DNA from: Xanthobacter autotrophicus Py2
GTDB lineage: Bacteria > Pseudomonadota > Alphaproteobacteria > Rhizobiales > Xanthobacteraceae
Direction of reading: 5' to 3'
Assembly (NCBI GenBank): GCA_000017645.1
Contig: CP000781.1
Coordinates: 1,454,001-1,518,000, forward strand
Length of the DNA: 64,000 nt
A model generated the notes under the pieces. That model ran no database searches and was not told where the DNA came from. It saw only the letters and a program-made list of their open reading frames with translations. The position numbers were made by a program, and so were the translations under genes. How positions within the stretch are numbered: position 1 is the stretch's first letter; every line of letters begins with the position of its first letter. Shown here piece after piece: positions 37,318 through 45,448 of the stretch.

Positions 37318-38118
37318 ATGAGCACCAAGGGAACTGCCGTCATCACCGGCGCCTCGTCCGGCATCGGCGCCGTCTATGCGGAGCGGCTCGCCGCGCGCGG
37401 TCACGACGTGATCCTCGTCGCCCGCAACGCCGAGCGGCTGGCGCAGCAGGCCGAGCGGATCGGGCAGCGCCATGGCGTCTCCGTCCGCGTCTTCAACGCC
37501 GACCTCACCGATGCCGCCCAGCTGCGCCAGGTGGAGGCGCTGCTGCGGGACGACGACGCCATCACCGTCCTCGTCAACAATGCCGGCTTCGGCGGGGCCG
37601 GGACGCTGCTCCAGTCCGATGTGGACCGCATGGAGGAGATGGTGGCCATCAACGTCACCGCCGTCATGCGCCTCACCTATGCGGTGGCGCCGCGCTTCGT
37701 GGCGCGCGGGGCCGGTACCCTCATCAACATTTCGTCCATCGTCGCCATCGGGCCGGAAATCCTGAATGGGGTCTATGGGGGCACCAAGGCCTTCGTGCTC
37801 GGCTTCAGCCAGTCGCTGCGCAAGGAACTCGCCGGAACCGGCGTCGGCGTGCAGGTGGTGCTGCCGGGGGCTACCGCCACCGCCTTCTGGGATGCCGCCG
37901 GCCTGCCCGTCGACCAGCTGCCGCAGACCTGGGTGATGTCGGCGGCGGATCTGGTGGACGCGGCGCTGGCCGGCCTCGACAAGGGCGAGTTCGTCACCAT
38001 CCCCTCGCTTCAGGATGGGGCGCAGTGGGAGGCCTATGAGGCGGCCCGCCAGGCCATGCTGCCCCACCTCTCCAGCGCCAAGGTCGCCCCGCGCTATACT
38101 GCGACGGCGGCGGCCTGA
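37318..38118 (+). CDS. Short-chain dehydrogenase/reductase
   Basis: A 266-residue classical SDR. AVITGASSGIGAVYAERLA is the cofactor motif, VARNAERL suggests NADP, and VLVNNAGFGG follows. The catalytic Ser lies in LINISSIVAIG, with Tyr and Lys in YGGTKAFVLGF. It belongs to the YqjQ/DltE-like SDR group of unknown substrate. The ATG at 37318 follows ACAAGCCC without a strong ribosome binding site. The GlxA-type regulator gene follows after 61 bases, so it may be self-regulated by that neighbour. Confidence 0.88.
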   Translation: MSTKGTAVITGASSGIGAVYAERLAARGHDVILVARNAERLAQQAERIGQRHGVSVRVFNADLTDAAQLRQVEALLRDDDAITVLVNNAGFGGAGTLLQSDVDRMEEMVAINVTAVMRLTYAVAPRFVARGAGTLINISSIVAIGPEILNGVYGGTKAFVLGFSQSLRKELAGTGVGVQVVLPGATATAFWDAAGLPVDQLPQTWVMSAADLVDAALAGLDKGEFVTIPSLQDGAQWEAYEAARQAMLPHLSSAKVAPRYTATAAA

Positions 38119-38179
38119 TCCCTGATCTGCCGCCGGATGGGCCGGCGGCAGCTTTCTCCCCAACACCGATGAGGTCGAG

Positions 38180-39133
38180 ATGCCGGGTATCGGTTTCGTG
38201 GTGTTCGACGGCTTCCAGATCATGGGCCTTGCCGCGCTCTCGGTGTTCGAGATGGCGAATGGCGTCATCGGGCGGCCGGCCTATGAGGTGCATGTGCTCT
38301 CCGAGCACGGCGGGCCGGTGCGCAATTCCCTCGGCTTCGCCATCGAGACGGCGCCGTTCGGGGCGCAGATCCATGACACCACCATCACCATCGGCTCGCT
38401 GGTGGTGAAGCCCTCCGCGCCCGCGCTGCTGGATTATCTACGCAGCGCCGGCACCGCCTCCCGGCGGGTGGCGGGCATCTGCACCGGGGCCTATGTGCTG
38501 GCAGAAGCCGGGCTGCTCGACGGCCGCCGCGCCACCACCCACTGGGCCCATGCGCGCCACTTGCAGTCGCTCTATCCGCGCGTGCGGGTGGAGGCCGACC
38601 GCATCTTCAGCGCCGACGGCAATGTGTGGACCTCCGCGGGCATGAGCGCGGGCATCGACCTTGCCCTCGCGCTGGTGGAGGACGATTTCGGGCAGGAGGT
38701 GGCGAAGGCCACCGCGCGCAACATGGTGGTCTATCTGCGAAGGCCCGGCGGCCAGTCCCAGTTCTCCACTTTGCTGGAGCTGGAGCCGAAATCCGACCGC
38801 ATCCGCCGCGCGCTGGTCTATGCCAAGGAGCACCTCACCCATCCGCTCTCGGTGGAGGAACTGGCCGAGACCGCCAACCTCAGCCCGCGCCAGTTCAGCC
38901 GCCTGTTTCGCGAGGAGACCGGCCAGTCGCCGGCCAAGGCGGTGGAGCACCTGCGGCTGGAGACGGCGCGCATGCTGATGGAGGAGGGCCACCGCTCCAT
39001 GGACGAGGTGGCCCGCGAGACCGGCTTTGCCGATCGCGAGCGCATGCGGCGGGCCTTCGTACGCACCTTCGGCCAGCCGCCCCAGGTGATCCGCCGCGCC
39101 GCCGAGGCCATGCGGGGAGCCGGCCTCAACTGA
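38180..39133 (+). CDS. GlxA-family AraC regulator (DJ-1/PfpI-like N-terminal domain)
   Basis: A 317-residue regulator. Residues 1-190 form a DJ-1/PfpI fold (IGFVVFDGFQIMGLAALSVF) with the nucleophile-elbow-like RVAGICTGAYVLAEAGLL and TTHWAH. Residues 215-310 are the AraC DNA-binding domain: PLSVEELAETANLSPRQFSR is the first helix-turn-helix, and SMDEVARETGFADRERMRRA with FGQPPQVIRR is the second. The family responds to small metabolites, for example in glycine-betaine or carnitine control. It is next to the SDR gene and ends 16 bases before the convergent MFS gene. Confidence 0.9.
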   Translation: MPGIGFVVFDGFQIMGLAALSVFEMANGVIGRPAYEVHVLSEHGGPVRNSLGFAIETAPFGAQIHDTTITIGSLVVKPSAPALLDYLRSAGTASRRVAGICTGAYVLAEAGLLDGRRATTHWAHARHLQSLYPRVRVEADRIFSADGNVWTSAGMSAGIDLALALVEDDFGQEVAKATARNMVVYLRRPGGQSQFSTLLELEPKSDRIRRALVYAKEHLTHPLSVEELAETANLSPRQFSRLFREETGQSPAKAVEHLRLETARMLMEEGHRSMDEVARETGFADRERMRRAFVRTFGQPPQVIRRAAEAMRGAGLN

Positions 39134-39149
39134 GCGCCCGCGCGGCCCT

Positions 39150-40457
39150 TCACGCAGCGGTCGGCGCGGGGCGCCGCTCGCGCACCGCGACGATGGCTCC
39201 CGCCGCAATGATGCAGAGCACGCCGGCGACGAAGAAGGCGGGCAGATAGGTCTGGTAGAAGGTGCGGCTGAAGCCGGCGCCATAGGCCGCCGCGGCCGCG
39301 CCGAGCTGGTGGCCCGCGAAGATCCAGCCGAACACGAGGTTGGCGCGCTCGCCGAAGCGGTCGGCGGTGAGCTTCACCGTGGGCGGCACCGTCGCCACCC
39401 AGTCGAGGCCGTAGAAGACCGCGAACAGGGACAGTCCGTAGAAGCTGAAATCGGTGAAGGGCAGGTACAGCAGCGAGAGGCCGCGCAGCCCGTAATACCA
39501 GAACAGCAGCCAGCGGCTGTCGAAGCGGTCGGACAGCCAGCCCGAGCCCACCGTGCCGATGAAATCGAAGATGCCGATCATCGCCAGCATGCCCGCCGCC
39601 GTCACCGCCGCCATGCCGTAGTCGCCGCACAGGGACACGAAATGGGTCTGCACCAGCCCGTTGGTGGAGGCGCCGCAGATGAAGAAGGTGGCAAACAGCA
39701 CCCAGAAGGTGGGCGTGCGCGCCGCATCCCTCAACGCCACCAGGGGCGAGGCCAGCATGGCGCCGAACGTCGTGGGCAGCACCGGTGCCGGAGGCGGCAC
39801 GCTGGCGCCATAGGGCAGGAGGCCCACGTCGGAGGGCCGGTCGCGCATGAAGAGCAGCACGCACACCACCGCCACCAGCAGCATGGCCAGCACCAGGCCG
39901 AGGGCGCTGCGCCAGCCCAGCACCTCGGTGAGCCGGGCGAGCAGCGGCAGGAACACCAGCTGGCCGGTGGCCGTGCTCGCCGTCAGCAGTCCGAGGACGA
40001 GGCCGCGGCGCTGGGCGAACCACCGCGTCGCCACGGTCGCCCCCAGCACCATGGCGGTGAGGCCGGTGCCGATCCCCACCACCACGCCCCACAGCAGCAC
40101 GAGGTGCCAGAGCCTGGTCATGGTGAAGGAGCCGAGCACGCCAGCGGCGATCAGCGTCAGCGCCACGGTCGCCACCGGGCGGATGCCGAAGCGGTTCATG
40201 AAGGCGGCGGCGAACGGGCCGAGGAGGCCGAACAGCATGAGCCGCACCGCGAAGGCGGAGGAGATGTCGGCGGTGGCCCAGCCGAATTCCGCCTGCAGCG
40301 GCCCGATGAGCACGCCCGGCGCTCCCACCGCGCCCGCGGTCACCAGCATGGTGAGGAATGTCACCGCGGCCACCGCCCAGCCATAATGGATACCCCTGCG
40401 GGCGAGGAAGGCAGCGAGCCGTGGCTGGCGCGTGGGGAAATCTGCGGGGGCGTTCAT
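39150..40457 (-). CDS. MFS transporter, oxalate/formate-like or monocarboxylate-porter-like
   Basis: A 435-residue transporter with 12 predicted helices. Key segments are YGWAVAAVTFLTMLVTAGAV, LIGPLQAEFGWATADISSAF and FRDR-type loop motifs (TRWFAQRRGLVLGLLTAS; SGWLSDRFDSRWLLFWYYGL). The family resembles NNP/OFA-like or YbfB-like MFS with unknown substrate. A 16-base perfect palindrome sits 15 bases upstream of the start, and the MarR gene follows in the same direction upstream. It is therefore most likely repressed by that MarR. Confidence 0.87.
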   Translation of the reverse strand: MNAPADFPTRQPRLAAFLARRGIHYGWAVAAVTFLTMLVTAGAVGAPGVLIGPLQAEFGWATADISSAFAVRLMLFGLLGPFAAAFMNRFGIRPVATVALTLIAAGVLGSFTMTRLWHLVLLWGVVVGIGTGLTAMVLGATVATRWFAQRRGLVLGLLTASTATGQLVFLPLLARLTEVLGWRSALGLVLAMLLVAVVCVLLFMRDRPSDVGLLPYGASVPPPAPVLPTTFGAMLASPLVALRDAARTPTFWVLFATFFICGASTNGLVQTHFVSLCGDYGMAAVTAAGMLAMIGIFDFIGTVGSGWLSDRFDSRWLLFWYYGLRGLSLLYLPFTDFSFYGLSLFAVFYGLDWVATVPPTVKLTADRFGERANLVFGWIFAGHQLGAAAAAYGAGFSRTFYQTYLPAFFVAGVLCIIAAGAIVAVRERRPAPTAA

Positions 40458-40471
40458 CCGATATCCAATCT

Positions 40472-40487
40472 ACGGGCATATGCCCGT
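40472..40487. promoter_or_regulatory. Operator palindrome before the MFS gene
   Basis: ACGGGCATATGCCCGT is a perfect 16-base palindrome between the MarR stop and the MFS start. A related copy precedes the marR gene itself (40904-40919), so it is the probable site of that repressor. Confidence 0.68.
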
Positions 40488-40502
40488 TTTAGTCCGCAAA
40501 AA

Positions 40503-40901
40503 TCACACGGCATTCGCAATGGCGCGCAGGGCTTCGATCTTGTCGGCGCCCAGGCGCTTCTCGATCTGGCGCTGGCAGGCTTCCCACAGGGGCGTTGCCG
40601 CCGCCAGTGCCTCGATCCCGCCCGGAGCGAGGCTGACCACGGCTTCGCGCTGGTCCTCGCCGCGCGCGGTCTTCACCAGGCCGTCGCGCTCCAGCACCTT
40701 GACGTTTCGGCCGATGGTGGAGCGGTCGAGATCGGCGACGCGGCCAAGTTCGGTGAGGCTCACCTGTTGGCGGTTCTGGATCATCCGCAGCAGCGCATAT
40801 TGCGCGATGTTGATGCCCACCGGCGCCAGCGCCGCGTCATAGGCCGCAGCGACCTTCCGGGTGGCGGTGCGCAACAAGGTGCAATAGCAGGGTGATGTCA
40901 T
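40503..40901 (-). CDS. MarR-family transcriptional regulator
   Basis: A 132-residue regulator. It begins MTSPCYCTLLRTATRKV, with two cysteines close together, a feature of a MarR subgroup in which they may respond to oxidants. The recognition helix region is SLTELGRVADLDRSTIGRNV and the wing is RGEDQREAVVSLAPGG. The MFS gene lies downstream on the same strand after 45 bases that contain a perfect palindrome, and a similar site covers its own promoter. Autoregulation and control of the transporter are inferred. Confidence 0.9.
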   Translation of the reverse strand: MTSPCYCTLLRTATRKVAAAYDAALAPVGINIAQYALLRMIQNRQQVSLTELGRVADLDRSTIGRNVKVLERDGLVKTARGEDQREAVVSLAPGGIEALAAATPLWEACQRQIEKRLGADKIEALRAIANAV

Positions 40902-40903
40902 GT

Positions 40904-40919
40904 ATGTGCATATACCCGC
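40904..40919. promoter_or_regulatory. Second copy of the MarR operator, upstream of the marR gene
   Basis: Read on the minus strand it is GCGGGTATATGCACAT, matching 12 of 16 positions of the palindrome at 40472. It directly abuts the start codon, a position that would block transcription or initiation. Confidence 0.5.
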
Positions 40920-40983
40920 TTATTGCGACCCTGTCCATGCGTCGTTGGATCGTGAGCGCAGGGGCGTGCGAAGGCCGGGCATG

Positions 40984-41010
40984 AAAAAGCGCCGGAGCAT
41001 GCTCCGGCGC
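40984..41010 (-). terminator. Intrinsic terminator of the binding-protein gene
   Basis: A perfect 22-base palindrome (GCGCCGGAGCATGCTCCGGC plus GC, 40989-41010) is followed on the minus strand by five Ts. It lies 59 bases after the stop codon of the binding-protein gene at 41069. Confidence 0.82.
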
Positions 41011-41068
41011 TGTGTTTTCCTCTTCGTCCGTGCCGGGATTTGAGGATTTGCCGATCAGGACTTGTCGA

Positions 41069-42331
41069 TCAGGACTTGCCCAGCGGGCATCCGGTCTCGC
41101 CGGCGGGGCGGAACACCTCGGCGGCGGGCAGGGTGGTGACCGGCTTGTAATAGTCCCACGGCCCCTTGCTCTCGGCCGGGCTCTTCACCTCATAGAGGGT
41201 GAGGTCGTAGAGCACGCGGCCGTCGGGGCGGATGGAGGCGGCGTGGCCGAAATAGTCCACCGGCAGGCTGCGCATCTCGGCATTCACCTTGGCGGCATCA
41301 TCGGTGCCGGCGGCGGCGACCGCCTTCAGATAGTGCTTCACCGAGGCATAGACCGAGGCCTGCTGCTTGGTGGGCATGCGGCCCATCTTGGCCTCGAAAC
41401 GCTTGGCGAAGGCCCGCGCCTCGGCATTCTGGTCCCAGTAGAAGCCGGTGGAGACCATGAGCCCCTTGGCCAGCGGCAGGCCGATGGCGTGCACATCCGT
41501 GAGGAAGACGAGGAAGCCCGCCAGCTTCTGCCCTCCGGAGGTGATGCCGAATTCGGCCGCCTGCTTCACCGCATTGCTGGTGTCGCCGCCCACATTGGCA
41601 AGGCCGATCACTTGCGCCTTGGAGGACTGGGCCTGCAGCAGGAAGGAGGACAGGTCCGCCGCCCCCAGCGGATGGCGCGCATTGCCCACCACCTTGCCGC
41701 CGGTGGCCACCACCGCCGCCGAGGCATCGCGCTCCATGGCATGGCCGAAGGAATAATCCACGGTGAGGAAGAACCAGCTCTTGCCGCCGCCCGCTGTCAC
41801 CGCGCGGCCGGTGGCGTTGGCCAGCGCATAGGTGTCGTCCGCCCAGTGGGTGGAATAAGGCGAGCAGGCCTTGCCGGTGAGGTCCGACACGGCGGCGCCG
41901 GAGATGAGCAGGGTCTTCTTCTTCTCCCGCGCGATCTCCTGCGCGGCGAGGGCCACCGAGCTGACCGGCAGGTCGGCTACCGCATCCACGCCGCCCTCAT
42001 CGAACCATTTGCGCAGGGTGGCGCCGCCCACGTCCGGCTTGTTCTGGTGATCGCCGGCGATCACCTCCACCGGCGCGCCGGCGACCTTGCCGCCGAAATC
42101 GTCTACGGCGAGCTGCGCCGCCACCACCGAGCCCTTGCCGCCGATGTCGGCGAACTGCCCGCCCATGTCGCCGAGCACGCCGATGCGCACCACATTGTCG
42201 GAGATCTGGGCATGCGCAGGCGCGGGCAGCAGCGCCGTGGCGGCCGTCAGGGTGAGCGCGAGCGCGAGGGACGGGGCGAAGGCGGGCAGCGCTGCGCGTG
42301 GGGTGCGCGGGGCAGTCAGGCGATGCATCAT
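41069..42331 (-). CDS. ABC transporter substrate-binding protein, branched-chain amino acid/amide type (orphan)
   Basis: A 420-residue periplasmic protein. The signal peptide (SLALALTLTAATALLPAPAHA) is followed by VRIGVLGDMGGQFADIGGKG, the Peripla_BP_6 start. A later signature is SWFFLTVDYSFGHAMERD. Two Rossmann-like lobes are expected, and relatives bind amino acids, amides or aromatic acids. No permease or ATPase gene is nearby. It lies in a region of aromatic-metabolism genes, so an aromatic acid ligand is plausible. GGGAGGACC precedes the ATG at 42331. An intrinsic terminator follows. Confidence 0.9.
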   Translation of the reverse strand: MMHRLTAPRTPRAALPAFAPSLALALTLTAATALLPAPAHAQISDNVVRIGVLGDMGGQFADIGGKGSVVAAQLAVDDFGGKVAGAPVEVIAGDHQNKPDVGGATLRKWFDEGGVDAVADLPVSSVALAAQEIAREKKKTLLISGAAVSDLTGKACSPYSTHWADDTYALANATGRAVTAGGGKSWFFLTVDYSFGHAMERDASAAVVATGGKVVGNARHPLGAADLSSFLLQAQSSKAQVIGLANVGGDTSNAVKQAAEFGITSGGQKLAGFLVFLTDVHAIGLPLAKGLMVSTGFYWDQNAEARAFAKRFEAKMGRMPTKQQASVYASVKHYLKAVAAAGTDDAAKVNAEMRSLPVDYFGHAASIRPDGRVLYDLTLYEVKSPAESKGPWDYYKPVTTLPAAEVFRPAGETGCPLGKS

Positions 42332-42405
42332 GGTCCTCCCGTGGGCGCGCGCCGTCGTTCCTGCGCGGCGCGCTGGTTCAGTCTTGTGGAGTGTTCCTGT
42401 GTGCG

Positions 42406-42434
42406 GGCCGCCGATTGGCGTCGGCGGCCTTTTT
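42406..42434 (+). promoter_or_regulatory. Strong stem-loop with T-tract between MBL and binding-protein genes
   Basis: GGCCGCCGA-N6-TCGGCGGCC (perfect 9-base arms) is followed by TTTTT on the plus strand. No plus-strand gene needs it. For the leftward transcript it forms a stem without a U-tract and could protect or pause RNA before the binding-protein gene. Confidence 0.5.
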
Positions 42435-42470
42435 GTCGGTGAGCTTGGCCTTGCACCAGCGGCCCGGACT

Positions 42471-43444
42471 TCAGCCTTCCAAAGCGTGCCACATCTCGAT
42501 GTCGCGCTCGGCGGTCCAGATGCGCGGGGTGTCGATGCCCTTGGCCTCGTCATAGGCGCGGGAGATATCGAACGGCATGCAATGGTCGAAGATGACCCAA
42601 TGCCCATACTTGGGCCGCATCTGCCGCAGCGCCTCGGCATAGACCGTCTTCAGGTCATGCCCCGCCTTACGCCCGCCTCGGCGATGGCGAAGGCGTCGCG
42701 CAGGAAGGCGCGGGTCTCGTCCAGCCCGGCCTTGATCTGGCCGGGGGTGGTGAGCGCCTCGCCGCGGCCCGGCACCAGCTTTTCCGCGCCCAGCGCCTCC
42801 AGCCGGTCGAGGGTCGCGGGCCAGTCGCGGAAATGGGCATCGCCGCAATAGGGCGTGGCGCCATACTCCACCAGGTCGCCGGCGAACAGCACCTTCTCCT
42901 TCGGCAGCCAGGCGATGGTGTCGCCGCGTGTGTGACCGCGCCCGGCATGGATGATGCGGACTTCGCGGGAGCCGAGCCAGAGCGTCATCTCGCCGTGGAA
43001 GGTGAGGCTGGGCCAGGTGAGGCCGGGAATGGTCTCCTGCGCCCGGAACAGGCGCGGGAAGCGCTGGATCTCGGAGGCCATGTCCTGCGCGCCGCGCTCC
43101 ACGATCATGTCGCGGGTGACGTCGGAGGCGATGACGTTGACGCGCTCGTCGAAGCCGGCCGCGCCCAGCACCCGCACCGCGTGATAATGGGTGAGCAGCA
43201 CGTGGCGGATGGGCTTGTCGGTGACGGCGCGGATGCGCTCCACCAGCTCGCGCGCCATGACCGGGGTGGCGCGGGCGTCGACGACCAGCACGCTGTCGTC
43301 GCCGATGATGACGCCGGAATTGGGATCGCCCTCCGCGGTGAGGGCGAAGACGCCGTCCGCAAGCTCGGTGAAGGTTTCCTTCTTCTCGGCGAGATCGGCC
43401 TGGCTTGCGAATTTCTTGGCGGCGGGTGCGGTCGCGGTGCTCAC
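42471..43444 (-). pseudogene. Metallo-beta-lactamase-fold hydrolase, frameshifted near its 3' end
   Basis: The frame from a GTG at 43444 (GGAGGAAACCCGC upstream) runs to a stop at 42650, giving 264 residues. The family's conserved C-terminus continues in another frame (VYAEALRQMRPKYGHWVIFD, then RIWTAERDIEMWHALEG) to 42471. A single missing base near 42669 explains it: GTAAGGCGGGGCATGAC would read VKAGHD if it were GTCAAGG. The intact protein would be about 324 residues. The metal motif is THYHAVRVLG, lacking the Asp of HxHxDH, as in a known MBL subfamily, while GRGHTRGDT and FAGDLVEYG are present. Either a true mutation or a sequencing error. Confidence 0.8.
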
Positions 43445-43547
43445 GCGGGTTTCCTCCGTTGGTGCGCGGCGCAGGAGTGCTGGCTTCCGGCGTCGATGGC
43501 CGCCGGTCGTCCGATGCGCGCTTCCTTGTTCTTCGACAGTTTGATAT

Positions 43548-43565
43548 ATCGCAATTGGTTGCGAT
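43548..43565. promoter_or_regulatory. MarR-type operator 1 between MBL and marR genes
   Basis: ATCGCAA-TTGG-TTGCGAT is a perfect inverted repeat with 7-base arms in the divergent intergenic region. It probably binds the product of the marR gene at 43653. Confidence 0.6.
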
Positions 43566-43582
43566 TGAGACCAAGTTATACA

Positions 43583-43596
43583 GTTGCGACTGCAAC
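43583..43596. promoter_or_regulatory. MarR-type operator 2 between MBL and marR genes
   Basis: GTTGC-GACT-GCAAC is a second inverted repeat sharing the TTGC/GCAA half-sites of the site at 43548. The centres lie about 33 bases apart. Confidence 0.5.
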
Positions 43597-43652
43597 AGTC
43601 AAGGCCGCCGTGCAGGGGCGGCGAAGAGGAGAGGGCGTACGCCCCTTGAGCC

Positions 43653-44120
43653 ATGTCGAAGCGGAAGGTCGAGCGACTGAACCTGTTGAAATTCATGCCG
43701 TTCCGGCTCAACCGGCTGGCGGCGGAATTCTCCAATGCGCTCGCCATGGAATACATGGCCCGCTTCGGCATCGACATTCCCGAATGGCGGGTGCTGGCGA
43801 CGCTGGGCCTTCACGACGCGCCCCGCAGCGCCCAATACGTGGTCCGCTGCACCCGCACCCACAAATCCCGTATCAGCCGGGCGGTGGGCTCGCTGGTGAC
43901 CCTCGGCTACGTGGCGCGGGCCGAGGCGACGGACGATCGCCGCGAGGTAATGCTGGAGCTCACCCCCAAGGGGCGGGCGGTCTATGCCGAGCTGGTGCCG
44001 CTGCTGCTGAAGCGCGAGGAGGCCATCCTCTCCTGCCTCAGCGCCGAGGAGTGCGCCCAGCTCGATCACCTGATGGACAAGCTGGAAAAAAGCTTCGACC
44101 TGGTGCAGTGCGGGGATTGA
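43653..44120 (+). CDS. MarR-family transcriptional regulator
   Basis: A 155-residue regulator: KFMPFRLNRLAAEFSNALAM, IDIPEWRVLATLGLHDAPRS, HKSRISRAVGSLVTLGYVAR (recognition helix) and ATDDRREVMLELTPKGRAVY (wing). This subgroup often regulates aromatic-acid catabolism. It is divergent from the MBL hydrolase gene, with two TTGC/GCAA palindromes in between, and convergent with another marR 21 bases away. Confidence 0.9.
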   Translation: MSKRKVERLNLLKFMPFRLNRLAAEFSNALAMEYMARFGIDIPEWRVLATLGLHDAPRSAQYVVRCTRTHKSRISRAVGSLVTLGYVARAEATDDRREVMLELTPKGRAVYAELVPLLLKREEAILSCLSAEECAQLDHLMDKLEKSFDLVQCGD

Positions 44121-44141
44121 AAGCCTTGATGCGGCACGGGT

Positions 44142-44606
44142 TCACCCGCGCTCGATGAGGCCCTGGGCGCGCGCCAGCACCTTGGCCATGGCCTTGTCCA
44201 GCACCGCGCGCTCCTTGGGGTCGAGGTCTTCCAGCAGGTAGTCTTCCCGCGCTTGCGCCAGTGGCACGATCTTCTGGAACAGGGCGCGGCCGGAGCCGGT
44301 CAAAGTGAGGATCTTTGCCCGGCGGTCGGCGTCGTCGGTGGCACGGGTGATGAGGCCGGCTTCCTCCAGGCGCGCCACGGCGCGGCTCACCTGCATCTTG
44401 TCGAGGGTGGAATAGGCGCCGATGTCCTTTGCCGCCATGCCGTTGTTGGCGCCCAGCGCCGCCAGCACGCGCCATTCGGCCCGGGTGATCTGGAAGCGGT
44501 CGCCATAAAGCTGCGCCACCGCCTGCGAGACGTGCTCCGCCAGCACCGCGAGGCGGTAGGGGAAGAAATCCGCGAGCGCGAACGCGATCACCTCGTGCTT
44601 CGCCAT
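44142..44606 (-). CDS. MarR-family transcriptional regulator
   Basis: A 154-residue MarR protein: FFPYRLAVLAEHVSQAVAQL, ITRAEWRVLAALGANNGMAA, STLDKMQVSRAVARLEEAGL (recognition helix) and ATDDADRRAKILTLTGSGRA. It is similar in design to its convergent neighbour, suggesting an old duplication. It is divergent from the VOC/monooxygenase genes, and the shared 208-base region contains two TAAC-N4-GTTA palindromes. Repression of the aromatic monooxygenase operon is the natural inference. Confidence 0.9.
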   Translation of the reverse strand: MAKHEVIAFALADFFPYRLAVLAEHVSQAVAQLYGDRFQITRAEWRVLAALGANNGMAAKDIGAYSTLDKMQVSRAVARLEEAGLITRATDDADRRAKILTLTGSGRALFQKIVPLAQAREDYLLEDLDPKERAVLDKAMAKVLARAQGLIERG

Positions 44607-44635
44607 GTCTGTCCCGCTTTTCCGCCTGCAATTGA

Positions 44636-44647
44636 TAACGCAGGTTA
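44636..44647. promoter_or_regulatory. MarR-type operator, marR-proximal
   Basis: TAAC-GCAG-GTTA lies about 30 bases before the marR start at 44606. It shares its half-sites and spacing with the better copy at 44755. Confidence 0.45.
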
Positions 44648-44754
44648 CATATACACCGCCGAGCCGGCAGGTTCCAACGGCCTGCGCCTTTTCTGGTTTT
44701 GCCTCTACAGATTCAAAATCGTCTCACTCGCAACGAATTTCGCTTGCGCCAATT

Positions 44755-44770
44755 AGTAACAACAGTTACT
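44755..44770. promoter_or_regulatory. MarR-type operator upstream of the VOC gene
   Basis: AGTAAC-AACA-GTTACT is a perfect inverted repeat 45 bases before the VOC start codon, in the AT-rich promoter region. Confidence 0.6.
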
Positions 44771-44814
44771 TTAAATCCCGGCCCACACAGCCCAATCAAA
44801 AGCCGGAGGACGCC

Positions 44815-45354
44815 ATGCTCGTCGAGAAGATCCATCACGTCGCCTACCGCTGCAGGGACGCCAAAGAGACCGTCGAGTTCTACCGCGACATTCTCGACAT
44901 GGAGCTGGTCGGCGCCATCGCCGAGGACAAGGTGCCCTCCACCAAGGCGCCGGACCCCTACATGCACATCTTCCTCGATGCGGGCGCAGGCAACATCCTC
45001 GCCTTCTTCGAGCTGCCCAATTCCCCGCCCCAGGGCCGCGATCCCAACACCCCCGAATGGGTGCAGCACATCGCCTTCCAGGTGGGCGACGTGGCCGCGC
45101 TGGAGACCGTGAAGGCCAAGGCCGAGGCGGCGGGGGTGGATGTCGTCGGTCCTACCGACCACGACATCTTCAAGTCCATCTACTTCTTCGATCCGTCGGG
45201 TCACCGGCTGGAGCTTGCCGCCTGGACCACCACGCCTGAGACGCTGGCCCGCCTGAAGGCGGTGGCCCCCGCCATGATCGAGGAATGGGCGGTGACGAAG
45301 AAGCCCCCGCGCCACGCCGCCTGGCTGCACGAGAAGGAATTCTCCGCAAGCTGA
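44815..45354 (+). CDS. VOC-superfamily (glyoxalase/extradiol dioxygenase-like) protein
   Basis: A 179-residue protein with one pair of VOC modules. IHHVAYRCRDAKETVEFYRD carries the first metal His. WVQHIAFQVGDVAALE carries the second (HIAF). IFKSIYFFDPSGHRLELAA carries the C-terminal Glu. The C-terminal extension (TPETLARLKAVAPAMIEEWA) is typical of members linked to aromatic degradation. CGGAGGAC precedes the ATG at 44815. It sits directly before an FAD monooxygenase gene and may process its ring product or a cofactor adduct. Confidence 0.9.
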   Translation: MLVEKIHHVAYRCRDAKETVEFYRDILDMELVGAIAEDKVPSTKAPDPYMHIFLDAGAGNILAFFELPNSPPQGRDPNTPEWVQHIAFQVGDVAALETVKAKAEAAGVDVVGPTDHDIFKSIYFFDPSGHRLELAAWTTTPETLARLKAVAPAMIEEWAVTKKPPRHAAWLHEKEFSAS

Positions 45355-45448
45355 GGGCAGGCCCCCTCGCGCCCGGACGCCGCCGGGCGCACCATCACCA
45401 ATCGTCACGAGGCCGAATGGCCCGCCGCGCTTCGGGAGAAACGCTCCG

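Noticed and set aside
42406..42434. Intrinsic terminator for the MBL gene
   Set aside because: The T-tract is on the plus strand, opposite to the direction of the MBL transcript; kept only as a stem-loop.
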